Below are positions 1 to 10,240 of a stretch of 64,000 nucleotides of DNA, piece after piece. Positions within the stretch are counted from its first letter, which is position 1; every line of letters starts with the position of its first letter. Position numbers and translations under genes: made by a program. Source of the DNA: Mikania micrantha (Eukaryota > Streptophyta > Magnoliopsida > Asterales > Asteraceae); contig CM018682.1 of assembly GCA_009363875.1 (NCBI GenBank), positions 50,289,372 to 50,353,371 on the forward strand. Reading direction: 5' to 3'. The notes under the pieces are model-generated. The model was not told the origin of the DNA and did no database searches. It saw only the letters and a program-made list of their open reading frames with translations.

Positions 1-220
1 CCATTCGCCGAGTCAGGGCACCATTCGACAGTTCTTCTTCGGTAGACCAAACACCCATTCGACAATCTTTCATTCGACCATCATCCTCAATCGGACAAGA
101 CTCATTCGGTCTAACCCATGTCAATCGGCTCAAGCCATTTGACCCAACTCCATTCGGTCCATGCATGGCTAAATCGGATGCAGTTTATTCGGCCGAACCC
201 TCATTCGGCTATCCTTAAAT
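1..220 (+). repeat. CATTCG / TTCGGC short-motif array
   Basis: At least eight copies of CATTCG or ATTCGG lie within 220 bp, for example CCATTCGCCG, CCATTCGACA, CTCATTCGGT and CCATTCGGTC. The same core forms the arrays in copia elements B and D, although this LTR belongs to a gypsy element. Confidence 0.75.
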
Positions 221-1524
221 CCAACCACTATTGCATGTATATGGGATACACGTGTGTGCATGGGCTAGGGTACAAGTTATGCACGTGGATGAGTTAATGA
301 TTCAATCTAATACGCATGTGTGTATGGAAGAAATATAGGATCATTCAAACGAAAGATATGGGAATCATTTTGAGTTCAAACATAGGTGGCTAACTTTCTT
401 TGAGTTAAACACACTTGAGAATTCGTTGGAAGCCAACGGATCAATTTCGGGTTACGTAACTAACTTAGATGATTCAATCAAATTATCTAAGTCAAATTGT
501 TCAAGAAACTTAACCCTAAAGCAATGAGAAAGTCAAAGTCGGGTATTGGGCCCGAAGTTGGCCCAATGGGTTTAATTTAAGCCCAACATGCTAAGAAATT
601 TATTTTCTCTAAAGTAATTATGTTTTAATTAAAGACACTAAATCGTGAACTATGTTAAAACCAATTAAATGATTTTCCTAAATAAATGTGTAATTTAAAT
701 AAATTAAATTGAAAATGTTTACTTTAAGTCTTTAAATGATTAATGTGGGATTTTGGTTATGAATGGGTAATAAGGTTAGCTTAGTTAGAGAAAACCATAG
801 AAACACATTAGTAATCTAAGACACGTAGTTGCACACCGAGACCAAACCCTAGTTAGGACGTTTATTATAAACACTTATCGTCTGCGAATTCTTTTAAAAC
901 AACTCAGGAACCGAAGATACTTAAGCTACAAACAACGAGCGCGCAAGTTGTGGTAATTCAGTACAAAGCAACACAGGTGAGTTCATTGCCCCTTTTCTAA
1001 CATTTTTGTTTTAAAACGCGGGGCTGAGAAGCATGCGTAAACTGTTTATTTAAACTGTTTATTTAAATGCTTTTATCTATTATATGTTTTACATATATAT
1101 GTTTGTTGATACTCTTAGACTCCTGTCTAGGAAATTATTAAACAGATCAAATTATCAAATTAATTAAAGTACTCTTATGAGTAATACTTTAATTTAAACT
1201 CTAAATCAACCCTTAGTCCATGAATCTCCAATTCAAGAATCTAAACTCAAAGTGGAATCAAATGAACAAATCAAAAGATCACATTCAAAGAAATCATAGC
1301 TCAGTGTGGGATCTGAGATCCAAGAATCAATATCAAATCAATTATCATTTTGAATCATGGGAAAGTCAAAAGATCAAGATCAAGAGACTCAAGAAATCAG
1401 ATATCATAAATGTGTGTGAATCATGTTAGTAATGAAATCATTATGATCTAATGAACTCATTAATACTCAAGTCAAGGTGGATGTCAGTTGTATATGGAAT
1501 CAAGACCACGTGTAACACACATAT

Positions 1525-1800
1525 AAAGTCCCACTCAGATGCAGAAGACCTTCGGGTCAGGCTGTAACGGGCAATAACATGAACGATCAAATGTTATCAA
1601 TATCAAAGTCAAAATCATGAGAATCAAGAGATCAAGAATCATAGGATATCCTTAAAGTCCCACTCAGATGTAGAAGACCATTGGGTCAGGCTGTAACGGG
1701 CAAAACATTAAAGTCCCACTCAGATGCAGAAGACCATTGGGTCAGGTTGTAACGGGCAAATCATTAAAATCCCGCTCAGTTCAGGTGTACTCCTTGTGAG
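1525..1800 (+). repeat. Tandem repeat, four units, in the left LTR of A
   Basis: Units begin near 1525, 1653, 1709 and 1766 (the last three about 57 bp apart). Each starts with AAAGTCCCACTCAGATG or a close variant, followed by AGAAGACC, GGGTCAGG and TGTAACGGGC. The unit at 1766 is diverged and partial. The other gypsy LTRs have unrelated tandem arrays at the equivalent place. Confidence 0.8.
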
Positions 1801-2087
1801 TTATGCCTGACATGGGTCACGTGTGAGAGGTTACAACTTGGACAACCACCAACAACTAAGTCTAATTGATTGAGTAAAAGTTTACCCAATCATCATGTCT
1901 TAGTTGTATTTAAATGTTTATTTATTTATTTCATTAAATAATTACATTTTATTCACTATCACTGATTTTTGGGAAAATCATGTATCTATGTTCAAAATCA
2001 AGGGAATCAAAGGTAAATCAAGTTTTGGAAATCATAATCTAAATCAGAGGTGTGTTAGGTAAAAATGCTTAATTATCATTAATATCA

Positions 2088-2193
2088 ATGTCCTATGCGG
2101 ATTAGTATGTGGTGGGATGGCGTCTGGGCGGGGTTGTAGCCTTGACCCAGGGGTATGCCCTATATATAAGCATACCGATCTGGATGATACAGG
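2088..2193 (+). other. Hairpin module in the left LTR of A
   Basis: The flanking arms GGATTAGTATG and CATACCGATC pair with a few wobbles or mismatches. Inside, CTGGG pairs with CCCAG and CGGG with CTTG, separated by a bulged A. The module ends with the conserved TATGCCCTATATATA. The same architecture recurs at 24286, 44021, 47603, 47830, 48559 and 53821. Confidence 0.65.
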
Positions 2194-2662
2194 TGATGTT
2201 AATGAGGTTAGGGTCTTTACCGAAAGAGGTGTTCAAATCATTTTCATTTACAAAACTATATGAACTCACCAACCATGTGTTGACTTGATTTTTGCATGAC
2301 TTCTCAGGTGACGAACAGGTCAACTAAGGAGTTATTTCCTTTGGAACTAGGACTTCAGATAGAAGACTTAGTATTTTGGACCTGCATACTTTTGAAGACA
2401 TCATTATATGAATTATTTTGTATATCTTGTGTAAATACAAGATAGAAGATTTATGATGTTGATGGTAGATTTACATTGTTAAATTATAAACAATACTGAT
2501 GTAATTTAACTTTGTAATTCTATTATATTTAGCATTTCTCAGTTATATCATGTGCAATGTAAACAATCTGATCATCACGATTATCACTCACGATATCGCG
2601 CCCCGGGAACCTTCCGCCCGACGGGACAACCGATCCTATCCCGCCGGCTCGGGGTGTGACAG

Positions 2663-5600
2663 AAGGGAAGAGATGAGGCAATGGCGATGCCCTCGGCAGA
2701 ATTTAAGCTTCTTCTGAGGAATGAGTTTTGCTCGAAACATGAACTGCAACAACTGGAGATTGAGCTCTCGAATCATGAGATGAAGGGAGCTGATCATATG
2801 ACTTTTACCAACCGCTACCATGAACTGGTAGCCCTGGTGCCAGAGATGGTGCCAACTTTGGAAAAGCTAATTGATCGCTATGTAGCAGGATTACCTTCAT
2901 GTATACAAAGTGTTGTACTGGCTTCATATCCTGCTACTTTGGAGTCAGCCATTTCCCTCTCTGCTAAGCTTACCAAGGTAATGGTAAAGTCTGGAGTCTT
3001 AAAAGATGAATATGGAAAAGCCAAGGAAACAACATCAAAGAAGCCCGAGTACCACCAGAAAAAGAAGCAAAAGGTCGTAAAGAACTATGCGGCCGTTACC
3101 CCTCTGAGACAGGCACCTGCAACACCTGTCAATCCTGCTACTAGGGGTTATGGGGGAGAACATCCCCAGTGCACTCACTGCAAATATCATCATCCTCCTG
3201 GTGCTCAATGTAGGAAGTGCACTAACTGTGGTCGGTTTGGCCACTGGGTTACCAAATGCCGGGTTGCTGTAAACCATGCTACTAACACTGCAGCAAGAGC
3301 ACTACCTCCACCACCACCACCACAGAATCCAGGCAACAACAATAACAATAGGGGATGCTACACCTGCAGGGAAACGGGTCATTTCTCCCGCAACTGTCCA
3401 AAGAGGGTGCAACCAGGAGCACAAGCACCTAGAGGACGAGCTTTTGTCATTGGAGCCAATGCAGCACAGCAAGACCCTAACGTGGTCACTGGTACATTTC
3501 TTTTACAGGACTCTTATGCATCTATACTATTTGATACTGGTGCAGACCAGAGTTTTATTTCATCTGATTTTGCACAACAACTTAGACTTACTGAGGAAAC
3601 TTTAGACTCCCCTTACATTATCGAAGTAGCTAATGGGAAACAAGTTACAGTTAGCACTATACTTAGGAACTGCCCACTTACACTCGTAGATCACACATTT
3701 ACCATCGACTTGTTGCCGATGGAGTTGGGCAGTTTCGATATCATCGTGGGGATGGATTGGCTCTCATTTAACAGAGTTGAAGTCATCTGTTCAGAAAAGC
3801 TACTTCGGATTCCAGTAACGGATGATCGTGTATTGGAAGTTCATGGGGATCAAGCGAAGCGAAACGTAAAGATCATATCATGCATAAAAGCGCGTAAGTG
3901 TCTGCAAAAGAAGTGCATAGCTTTCTTGGCTCACGTGGTGGAGAAAGAGAAAGATAAGAAAACAATACAAGATGTACCGATAGTGAAGGAATACACTGAA
4001 GTGTTTCCTGAAGATCTACATGATTTGCCACCGGTGCGACCGGTAGAGTTTCGTATTGATCTAATTCCTGGAGCAACACCTGTTGCTAAATCTCCTTACA
4101 GGTTAGCACCTTCGGAGATGCAGGAATTATCTAACCAACTACAGGAGCTACTTGATAAAGGTTTCATCCGACCGAGCTACTCGCCATGGGGAGCTCCGGT
4201 TCTGTTCGTGAAAAGGAAGGATGGATCTTTTCGTATGTGCATAGACTACAGAGAGCTAAACAAACTACCCATTAAGAATCGGTATCCATTACCGAGGATT
4301 GATGATTTGTTTGATCAATTGCAAGGAGCTCAATACTTTTCGATGATCGATCTGCGTTCAGGATACCACCAGCTTAGAGTGCAAGATGAAGACATACCGA
4401 AGACGGCGTTTCGTACCAGATACGGGCATTATGAGTTCATGGTGATGCCTTTTGGTTTGACGAATGCACCCGCGGTCTTCATGGATCTCATGAACCGTGT
4501 GTGTAACCCGTACTTGGATCAATTTGTTATTGTTTTCATTGATGACATCTTGATTTATTCTAAAAGCAAAGCAGAACACGAGCAACATCTTAGAACGATC
4601 TTGGAACTGTTAAAGGAAGAGAAACTCTATGCTAAATTCTCTAAGTGTGAGTTTTTGTTAAAAGAGGTTCAATTCCTAGGCCATGTTGTTAACAGTGAGG
4701 GAATACACGTTGATCCTGCCAAGATCGAAGCAATAAAATATTGGGACACTCTGAAGACACCTACAGAGATACGTTCTTTTCTAGGCTTAGCAGGCTATTA
4801 CAGGAGGTTCATCTCGAACTTTACTAAAATAGCTCTGCCACTCACGAAGATAACACAGAAAAGCGAGCCGTTTGTTTGGGAACAGAAGCAAGAAGAAGCC
4901 TTTCAGACTTTGAAGCAAAAGCTATGTGATGCTCCGATCTTATCCCTCCCAGATGGTTGTGATGACTTTGTTGTGTACTGTGATGCATCCCATCAGGGAC
5001 TCGGCTGTGTACTTATGCAGCGGGACAAAGTTATTGCTTATGCTTCGAGACAACTAAAGATTCATGAGAAGAACTACACTACTCATGATTTGGAGCTGGG
5101 AGCTGTGATATTTGCTTTAAAGATCTGGACACATTACTTATATGGCACCAAGTGTACCATATTTACAGATCACAAAGTTCTGCAAGACATATTTGATCAG
5201 AAGGAACTCAACATGCGGCAGTGATGTTGGGTTGAGCTTCTGAATGATTACGACTGTGTAATCAAGTACCATCCGGGCAAGGCAAACGTGGTAGCTGATG
5301 CCTTGAGCCGGAAAGAACGAGTCAAACCCTTGCGAGTCAGAGCAATGGGAATGACTGTGCAGACAAGCTTACACGACAACATCATACAAGAACAACAAGA
5401 GGTTATTGAACGTGAAAACTTGAAGAAAGAACTTGATTGTGGTGTGGAGAAACATTTGGAAACAAAACCCGATGGACTTGTTTACTTCAAGGATCGTATC
5501 TGGATTCCTGCAGTAGATGAGTTAAGGAACCTTATTTTTGATGAAGCACACAAAACCAAGTACTCGGTGCATCCCGGTGCTGATAAAATGTACCAAGACT

Positions 5601-6053
5601 TACGTGCATATTATTGGTGGCCGGGTATGAAGAAAGACATAGCTGAGTATGTTGGTCGATGCCTTACGTGTGCTAAAGTGAAGGCGGAACACCAGAGACC
5701 ATCAGGTTTACTGGAACAGGATGAATTTCCACTTTGGAAGTGGGAACAAATAGCTATGGACTTTGTTACCAAGCTACCCCGCACTTCCAGTGGACACGAC
5801 ACTATTTGGGTTATCATTGATCGATTAACCAAGTCTGCTCATTTCTTGCCGATGCGAGAAACTTACTCAATGGATAAACTAGCGAAGCATTACATCAATG
5901 AGATAGTGGTACGCCATGGTGTGCCATTGTCTATCATTTCGTATCGCGATAGCAGATTTACATCAAGGTTCTGGCAGTCATTGCAGAAATCTCTAGGGAC
6001 ACAATTAAACTTAAGTACAGCTTATCATCCACAAACGAATGGTCAAAGCGAAC
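2663..6053 (+). pseudogene. Element A gag-pol, part 1 (truncated gag, protease, RT, RNase H, integrase N-terminal part)
   Basis: One reading frame runs from the LTR edge to the insertion point of B, broken by TGA at 5222-5224. The first ATG is 2681, but homology begins upstream of it. Counting from 2681: Gag capsid remnant 1-110; zinc knuckles CX2CX4HX4C starting at about residues 180 and 226; aspartic protease DTGA at 285; RT FIDDIL at about 620; RNase H to 847. After the stop the frame continues with the end of RNase H, the HHCC zinc region and the start of the integrase core. Roughly the first 110-120 Gag residues and the primer binding site, compared with element C, are missing. The frame is then cut at 6053 by element B. 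Gag would package RNA and Pol would copy and integrate it, but this copy cannot. Confidence 0.92.
6049..6053 (+). repeat. Target-site duplication of element B, left copy (CGAAC)
   Basis: CGAAC directly precedes the LTR start TGTTGATAC and is repeated at 19875-19879 directly after the right LTR. Five bp is the expected length for copia integration. Bringing the two sides together restores the integrase frame of A. Confidence 0.96.
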
Positions 6054-6232
6054 TGTTGATACATGTTTTGTCCCTAGTTCCGTTTTGTAACTCTTATCAT
6101 GTAAATGTTCAAAGTATTAATGGAAGTTGTCTTTATATCCATTTCATAATGTTTATTTCTATTGATTATTGTCTATTAATGTTTATCTAGTTGTTTGATT
6201 TGATTATAAACTGTTTGATTATGAAGTTCACT

Positions 6233-6400
6233 CATTCGGCCGAATGACTCTAGAATGAAGTCATTCGGCGAATGAAGGTTATAGCGAACGTCTGAGTTCA
6301 GAATGAGTCATTCGCCGAATGACTCATTCGAATGACTGCTCATTCGAGCTTAGTCATTCGCCGAATGAGCTGCTTCGGCCACTCATTCGGCCGAATGACT
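6233..6400 (+). promoter_or_regulatory. Palindromic CATTCGGCCGAATG array upstream of the TATA box, element B 5' LTR
   Basis: Seven or more copies of CATTCGG, CGAATGA and the full palindrome CATTCGGCCGAATG lie within 170 bp, ending a few bp before TATATATA. Sireviruses are known to carry CG-rich palindromes in their LTRs (established for grass elements). A promoter or methylation-target role here is inference. The array is duplicated at 19407-19574. Confidence 0.75.
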
Positions 6401-6406
6401 ACAGCC

Positions 6407-6414
6407 TATATATA
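6407..6414 (+). promoter_or_regulatory. TATA box, 5' LTR of element B
   Basis: TATATATA within CCTATATATAGATG, about 30 bp upstream of a likely start of R. The copy in the right LTR is at 19581-19588. Confidence 0.7.
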
Positions 6415-6703
6415 GATGTTCAAATCATTTCAAACCTAACTTTTCCCGAGCTCTCCTTCTTCCCTAGCACTCCAGAGTCAAAACCCTTGAAGATTTGAGC
6501 GGTTCTTGTGCGTCCAAGTTCGATTCTCAACCCGTGGTGTTCGATTGTTGCTTCCAAGTTGTTTCTACAGCCTCGAATCACCACGGTTCCTGTTGGTTTC
6601 GATTGGAAAACCCTGGAATAGGATTCCGCACTATCCCAGAGGTTATCGAGTAGTTTTCTATTGGATTCGGATTGTTTCCGAGCTCCCGATCGGTCCAACA
6701 AAG

Positions 6704-6715
6704 TGGTATCAGAGC
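6704..6715 (+). other. Primer binding site of element B
   Basis: TGGTATCAGAGC lies 3 nt after the LTR end. It is complementary to the 3' end of plant initiator-methionine tRNA and is the usual minus-strand primer site of plant copia and gypsy elements. Confidence 0.95.
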
Positions 6716-7275
6716 TTTGGCTCTTGATTCTACTCGATTTTCACTCAAAATCAACAGTTCTGAGATTCCCAAAACCCTGATTTTCGTAACTTCCAAAAAC
6801 CCTAAGTTTCTTGCTTCCAAAGTTACTATTTCATTGAGATTTTAAGTGTTTTTGTGGTTCATTTGATCTGGTTTCTTCCCAATTGGTTAGTTATCATGTC
6901 TTGAAGTTCTGTGCAAAATTTGGTGGTTAGATCTGGTCAAAATCGAAAAATATCGCGATTTTCGTTGTCAAAAAACCCCAGATCGCCGAATGACTCTGGC
7001 GGCCGAATAAGTTCAGCCGAATAGCCACTCATTCGCCGAATAGCTCTCATTCGGCGAATAGCTCCTTCGCCACTCTCATTCGCCGAATAAGCCTCATTCT
7101 CAATCCTCATTCGGCGAAAGACTTCATTCGACTTGCCATTCGCCGAATAGGTCATTCGACTTACCTATTCGCCAGTTCTCATACTCAGTTTCTCATTCGT
7201 CAGTTTCACCTCATTCGGCCCCCGACATTCGCCAGTTTAGCACTCATTCGCCAGTTGCTTCTGAAATTTTTCTAA
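6716..7275 (+). other. Untranslated leader of element B with a second CATTCG array
   Basis: No coding sequence. From about 6980 to 7245 the leader is packed with CATTCG, GCCGAATA and TTCGGCGAA words, the same motif as the LTR array but here downstream of the promoter. A packaging or dimerisation role is possible but unproven. Confidence 0.7.
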
Positions 7276-10221
7276 GTGTTGAATCTTATTACTTCTGATC
7301 AAATGGAGGATTTAGCTCTCATGGCTAACCAAAACCATCGCATTCGGACTCTCTTGTTGACAGAGAATGAGACAGGGAACTCAAACAAAGCTCCTAAGTT
7401 GTTGAATTTAGATGATTACCCTCACTGGAAATATAGATTTGAGATCCACATCAATGGGGTGGATACAAATCTGTGGATGATGATTGAAGGAGGTTATCTG
7501 CGGCCTCTGAATGAAGATGGAACTCCTATGCTAGTCACACGGATGACTGAGCCACAGAGGAAGCTGTATGATTATGAGAAGAAAGCCTATGCTATTTTGT
7601 CACAGTCCATTGCCACTGATATCTTCCATCAGTTTAGACAGTTTCCTTCGGCTAAGCTTCTGTGGGATGCATTGCAGCAAAGATATGAGGGTAATGATGC
7701 TTTAAAGGGCATTAAGTCTAAAGCTTTGAAAAAGGAATTCAACAGCTTTATGTATGTGGGAAATGAGTCCCTTGATGAGTTGATTGCAAGGTTTTATCAT
7801 CTGTTGAGTGAGCTGTTCAACCACGAGGTCAAAACCACAACTCAAGAGAAGATTCAATGTTTGGCAGATGCACTACCTCCAAAATGGGAGTCCTTCTTGA
7901 TGGTACTCAAGCAAAATCAGATGATGGCTCATATGGACATCAATGATTTCATTCAGAAGCTAAAAGAGCAGGAGATAGAGAACAAATGGAAGGCCAAGAG
8001 GGTTGCACAAGTTCAAGATCCTTCTCTATACTACTCCACTCCCACACTTGATAAGTCTACAACTCATGCTCCTCTGAAAACTGCCTTTGTGTCTAAAGCT
8101 TCTGAAGCCCCATCTGCAGCTCAGATGCACTTTAGCCCATCTTCTTCATCGAGCTCACAACAAGAGCATCATCAGCCTACTGTAAGTCTGAAGACAGAGA
8201 ACTTTGATAAAGTCACAGTTGAGATTGCTAAAGAGCACATGGGTCTTCTGTCAACATTGGTTAGTTCATATGATGGATTGGTTGCTGGTCAGATTGGCAA
8301 TCCATACTTGACTAATGATGACTACTCTCAGATTGATCCTGATGATATGGAAAGAATTGACATCATGTGGGCATTGGCAAGTGCAGTCAGAAGAGCTAAG
8401 GAGTTTGTGAAGAGGACAGGGAAAGACATTAATCTAAACAAGGAATCCAAGTTTGGATTTGATATGGCTTCTGTTACATGCTACAACTGTGGTGAAAAGG
8501 GTCACTTTGCTAGACAATGCAAGCAGCCGAAGAAAGCTGGAAACAAGAACCCATTTCAGCATCAGAAGTCTGCCCCTGCTAATTCTGAAAGGCGATTAGT
8601 TCCTATTGATTCTCCTTTACCAGCTGGATCTTCATCTTCTGGTAGTAAAGCCTTGATGGTTCAACAAGATGAAGGTGTAAACTGGGACTTCAGATTCAAT
8701 GCTGACAAGGAAGATCAAGAGAAAGCATGTGTGGCAGAGATTCAGAATTCTGATGATATTGATGAAGAAAGCATTCAGGAAGATTTGTTGGTGACTGATG
8801 ACAAGGCATCAAGTTCAGAATTAGAAAGTTTGACGGATTCTGACACTCAAGAATCTGATGGTGAAGCTGATGACTCTTCAACTCAATTTGCCTTGATGGC
8901 AAACTCTTCTGCTTCTACTGATTCTTCTGAGCAGGTATACACTGATTGCTCATCTTCTCAATCTGATTGTTTCAATTGTGTTGATCTTAGGAGTAAGGTA
9001 CTTGCTTATCAGAAGCATAACAGTGATCTGATGACCGATCTCGACCTGTGCATTGAAGCAAACAAAATTTTAAAATCTAATGAAAAGGATTTTCAAAATA
9101 AAATTGATCTTTTAAATAGACAATTGCATGAGGCCGAGATCGCTGTTCTGAACAAGCAAGATGCTATTACTTCTTATCTCAATACCATAAATGAGATTAA
9201 GAAGAAATTAGCATTAGTTGAGTGTGATTATGAGACTTTGGGACAGAAGCTCAAGAGCTATGAGAGCTCCTCTTATATCATTGAGCATATGATCAGTAGG
9301 GGTACTGATCAGGGGAAAGAAAAGGTTAATTATCAAAAATGTCCTCCACCAATCCTAAATGCCTTTGTCAACACTCCAAATGACAAAGACGTAAAGGACT
9401 TTCAAGTTACTACTCCATTAGTAGTTGATCCAGTTAGTTTGAGTGAAAATCAGAGTTCATCTCAGACTAAGGATTCAAGGGTGGATGGAATCGTGGAAGA
9501 TTGGGTTTCTGATTCCGAGGATGAATCAGAGTATTCATCAAAGCAGAGTACTCCTCGGAATCAAATTACTAGTGTCATGAAAGGTGACCCAATCTCCAAA
9601 TCAAAGATTTACAAGGAACTATGCTTTGTTAAAGCTTCACAGGAGTCTGAAGCTAATTGTGCTACCAAATCAGCTCAGTTTGGTAACAAAGGAAGGAAGG
9701 GTTTGGGTTTCGAGCAAGATTGTCAGAAATCAAATGTTTTTAAATCAACTAAAAAGTCATTTTCTGATTTAAAACATTTTCATAAAAAAGGCGATAAAAT
9801 ATGTTTTGAGTGTGGTGAACCAGGGCACATTGTGAGGTTTTGTCCTCATTTGATCAGACCTAAGGTTGTCCCTTTCAAAACCTTAAAGTCTGCTTTACCA
9901 AAACTGGTAAAATCTGTGCCTAAAACTTTTCAGCCAAAATCTTCACCTCACACTCAACCTAAGGGTTCAGACAAGGGAAAGGAAAAGTTGGAAACTTTGG
10001 TGATTCCAAATGAGGTTAAAGTTAACAAATCAAATTCATCATCCATTTATCTGAAAACCTCTTTTGACAAAAAGGCAATTTGGAAAGTTAAATCATCTGA
10101 GGTGTCTGTTCCACAAATTTCAGATAAACCTATGCCTAAAGGAAAATGGATCGATGTTTGGATCCGAGACTCAATGGGTCAACCCAAGACCGTAAAGGCT
10201 TGGGTTCCCAATGTAAACTGA
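7276..10221 (+). CDS. Gag polyprotein of element B
   Basis: 981 codons, uninterrupted. Gag builds the virus-like particle and binds element RNA. The N-terminal third (residues about 35-240) is the copia Gag fold (UBN2/retrotran-gag type), recognisable from the hydrophobic W/Y pattern around HWKYRFEIHI and LWMMIEGG. A first zinc knuckle CX2CX4HX4C starts at residue 402. Acidic serine-rich and then coiled-coil sequence spans about 480-690. A second zinc knuckle starts at residue 843. Very long Gags with a coiled coil are typical of Sireviruses. The start is uncertain: in-frame ATGs at 7303 and 7321 are nearer the conserved domain and equally plausible. It ends with two stops, TGA at 10219 and TAG at 10222, and pol follows in another frame. 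Confidence 0.93.
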   Translation: MLNLITSDQMEDLALMANQNHRIRTLLLTENETGNSNKAPKLLNLDDYPHWKYRFEIHINGVDTNLWMMIEGGYLRPLNEDGTPMLVTRMTEPQRKLYDYEKKAYAILSQSIATDIFHQFRQFPSAKLLWDALQQRYEGNDALKGIKSKALKKEFNSFMYVGNESLDELIARFYHLLSELFNHEVKTTTQEKIQCLADALPPKWESFLMVLKQNQMMAHMDINDFIQKLKEQEIENKWKAKRVAQVQDPSLYYSTPTLDKSTTHAPLKTAFVSKASEAPSAAQMHFSPSSSSSSQQEHHQPTVSLKTENFDKVTVEIAKEHMGLLSTLVSSYDGLVAGQIGNPYLTNDDYSQIDPDDMERIDIMWALASAVRRAKEFVKRTGKDINLNKESKFGFDMASVTCYNCGEKGHFARQCKQPKKAGNKNPFQHQKSAPANSERRLVPIDSPLPAGSSSSGSKALMVQQDEGVNWDFRFNADKEDQEKACVAEIQNSDDIDEESIQEDLLVTDDKASSSELESLTDSDTQESDGEADDSSTQFALMANSSASTDSSEQVYTDCSSSQSDCFNCVDLRSKVLAYQKHNSDLMTDLDLCIEANKILKSNEKDFQNKIDLLNRQLHEAEIAVLNKQDAITSYLNTINEIKKKLALVECDYETLGQKLKSYESSSYIIEHMISRGTDQGKEKVNYQKCPPPILNAFVNTPNDKDVKDFQVTTPLVVDPVSLSENQSSSQTKDSRVDGIVEDWVSDSEDESEYSSKQSTPRNQITSVMKGDPISKSKIYKELCFVKASQESEANCATKSAQFGNKGRKGLGFEQDCQKSNVFKSTKKSFSDLKHFHKKGDKICFECGEPGHIVRFCPHLIRPKVVPFKTLKSALPKLVKSVPKTFQPKSSPHTQPKGSDKGKEKLETLVIPNEVKVNKSNSSSIYLKTSFDKKAIWKVKSSEVSVPQISDKPMPKGKWIDVWIRDSMGQPKTVKAWVPNVN

Positions 10222-10240
10222 TAGTCTCTTTATTGTGCAG
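10213..10240 (+). promoter_or_regulatory. Candidate 3' splice site at the gag-pol boundary of B
   Basis: The 28 bases start with GT and end with AG. They contain the branch-point consensus CTGAT, whose A is 19 nt before the AG, a pyrimidine-rich stretch CTCTTTATTG, and then GCAG. Removing exactly these bases would put gag and pol in one frame. Since 28 nt is below the usual plant intron size, the AG may instead pair with an upstream donor. Translational frameshifting is the alternative. Confidence 0.5.

Larger units (their letters stand above)
1..2661 (+). repeat. Left LTR of element A (3' portion; start lies outside the window)
   Basis: The last 200 bp resemble the end of the right LTR at 24660-24871 (shared words include ATGTAATTTAACTTTGTAAT and CTTCCGCCCGACGGG), and it ends in the CA-type terminus TGTGACA at 2655-2661. 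It holds a CATTCG-rich array (1-220), GGGCCC/GGCCCA words near 548-600, a donor-like CAG|GTGAG (GT at 977), a 4-unit tandem repeat (1525-1800), a hairpin module (2088-2193) and an acceptor-like CTCAG (AG at 2306-2307). No gene is visible. The short ORFs here are AT-rich and show no protein family character. Confidence 0.8.
6054..6700 (+). repeat. 5' LTR of element B
   Basis: It begins TGTTGATACATG and ends GATCGGTCCAACA, followed after 3 nt by the primer site. An array of CATTCGGCCGAATG-type palindromes occupies about 6230-6400, immediately upstream of the TATA box TATATATA (6407-6414). That makes U3 about 385 bp and R/U5 about 260 bp. Confidence 0.96.

Noticed and set aside
1220..1429. Small plus-strand ORF of 69 codons
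   Set aside because: Asn/Lys/Ser/Gln low complexity from an AT-rich CAAGATC-type repeat inside an LTR. No start context or homology.
6704..6715. tRNA gene near the primer sites
   Set aside because: Only about 12 nt complementary to the tRNA 3' end are present. No cloverleaf or internal promoter boxes are seen.
10213..10240. A 28-nt intron that is spliced on its own
   Set aside because: It is shorter than known plant introns can efficiently be. I keep only the acceptor as a candidate, pairing with an unknown upstream donor.
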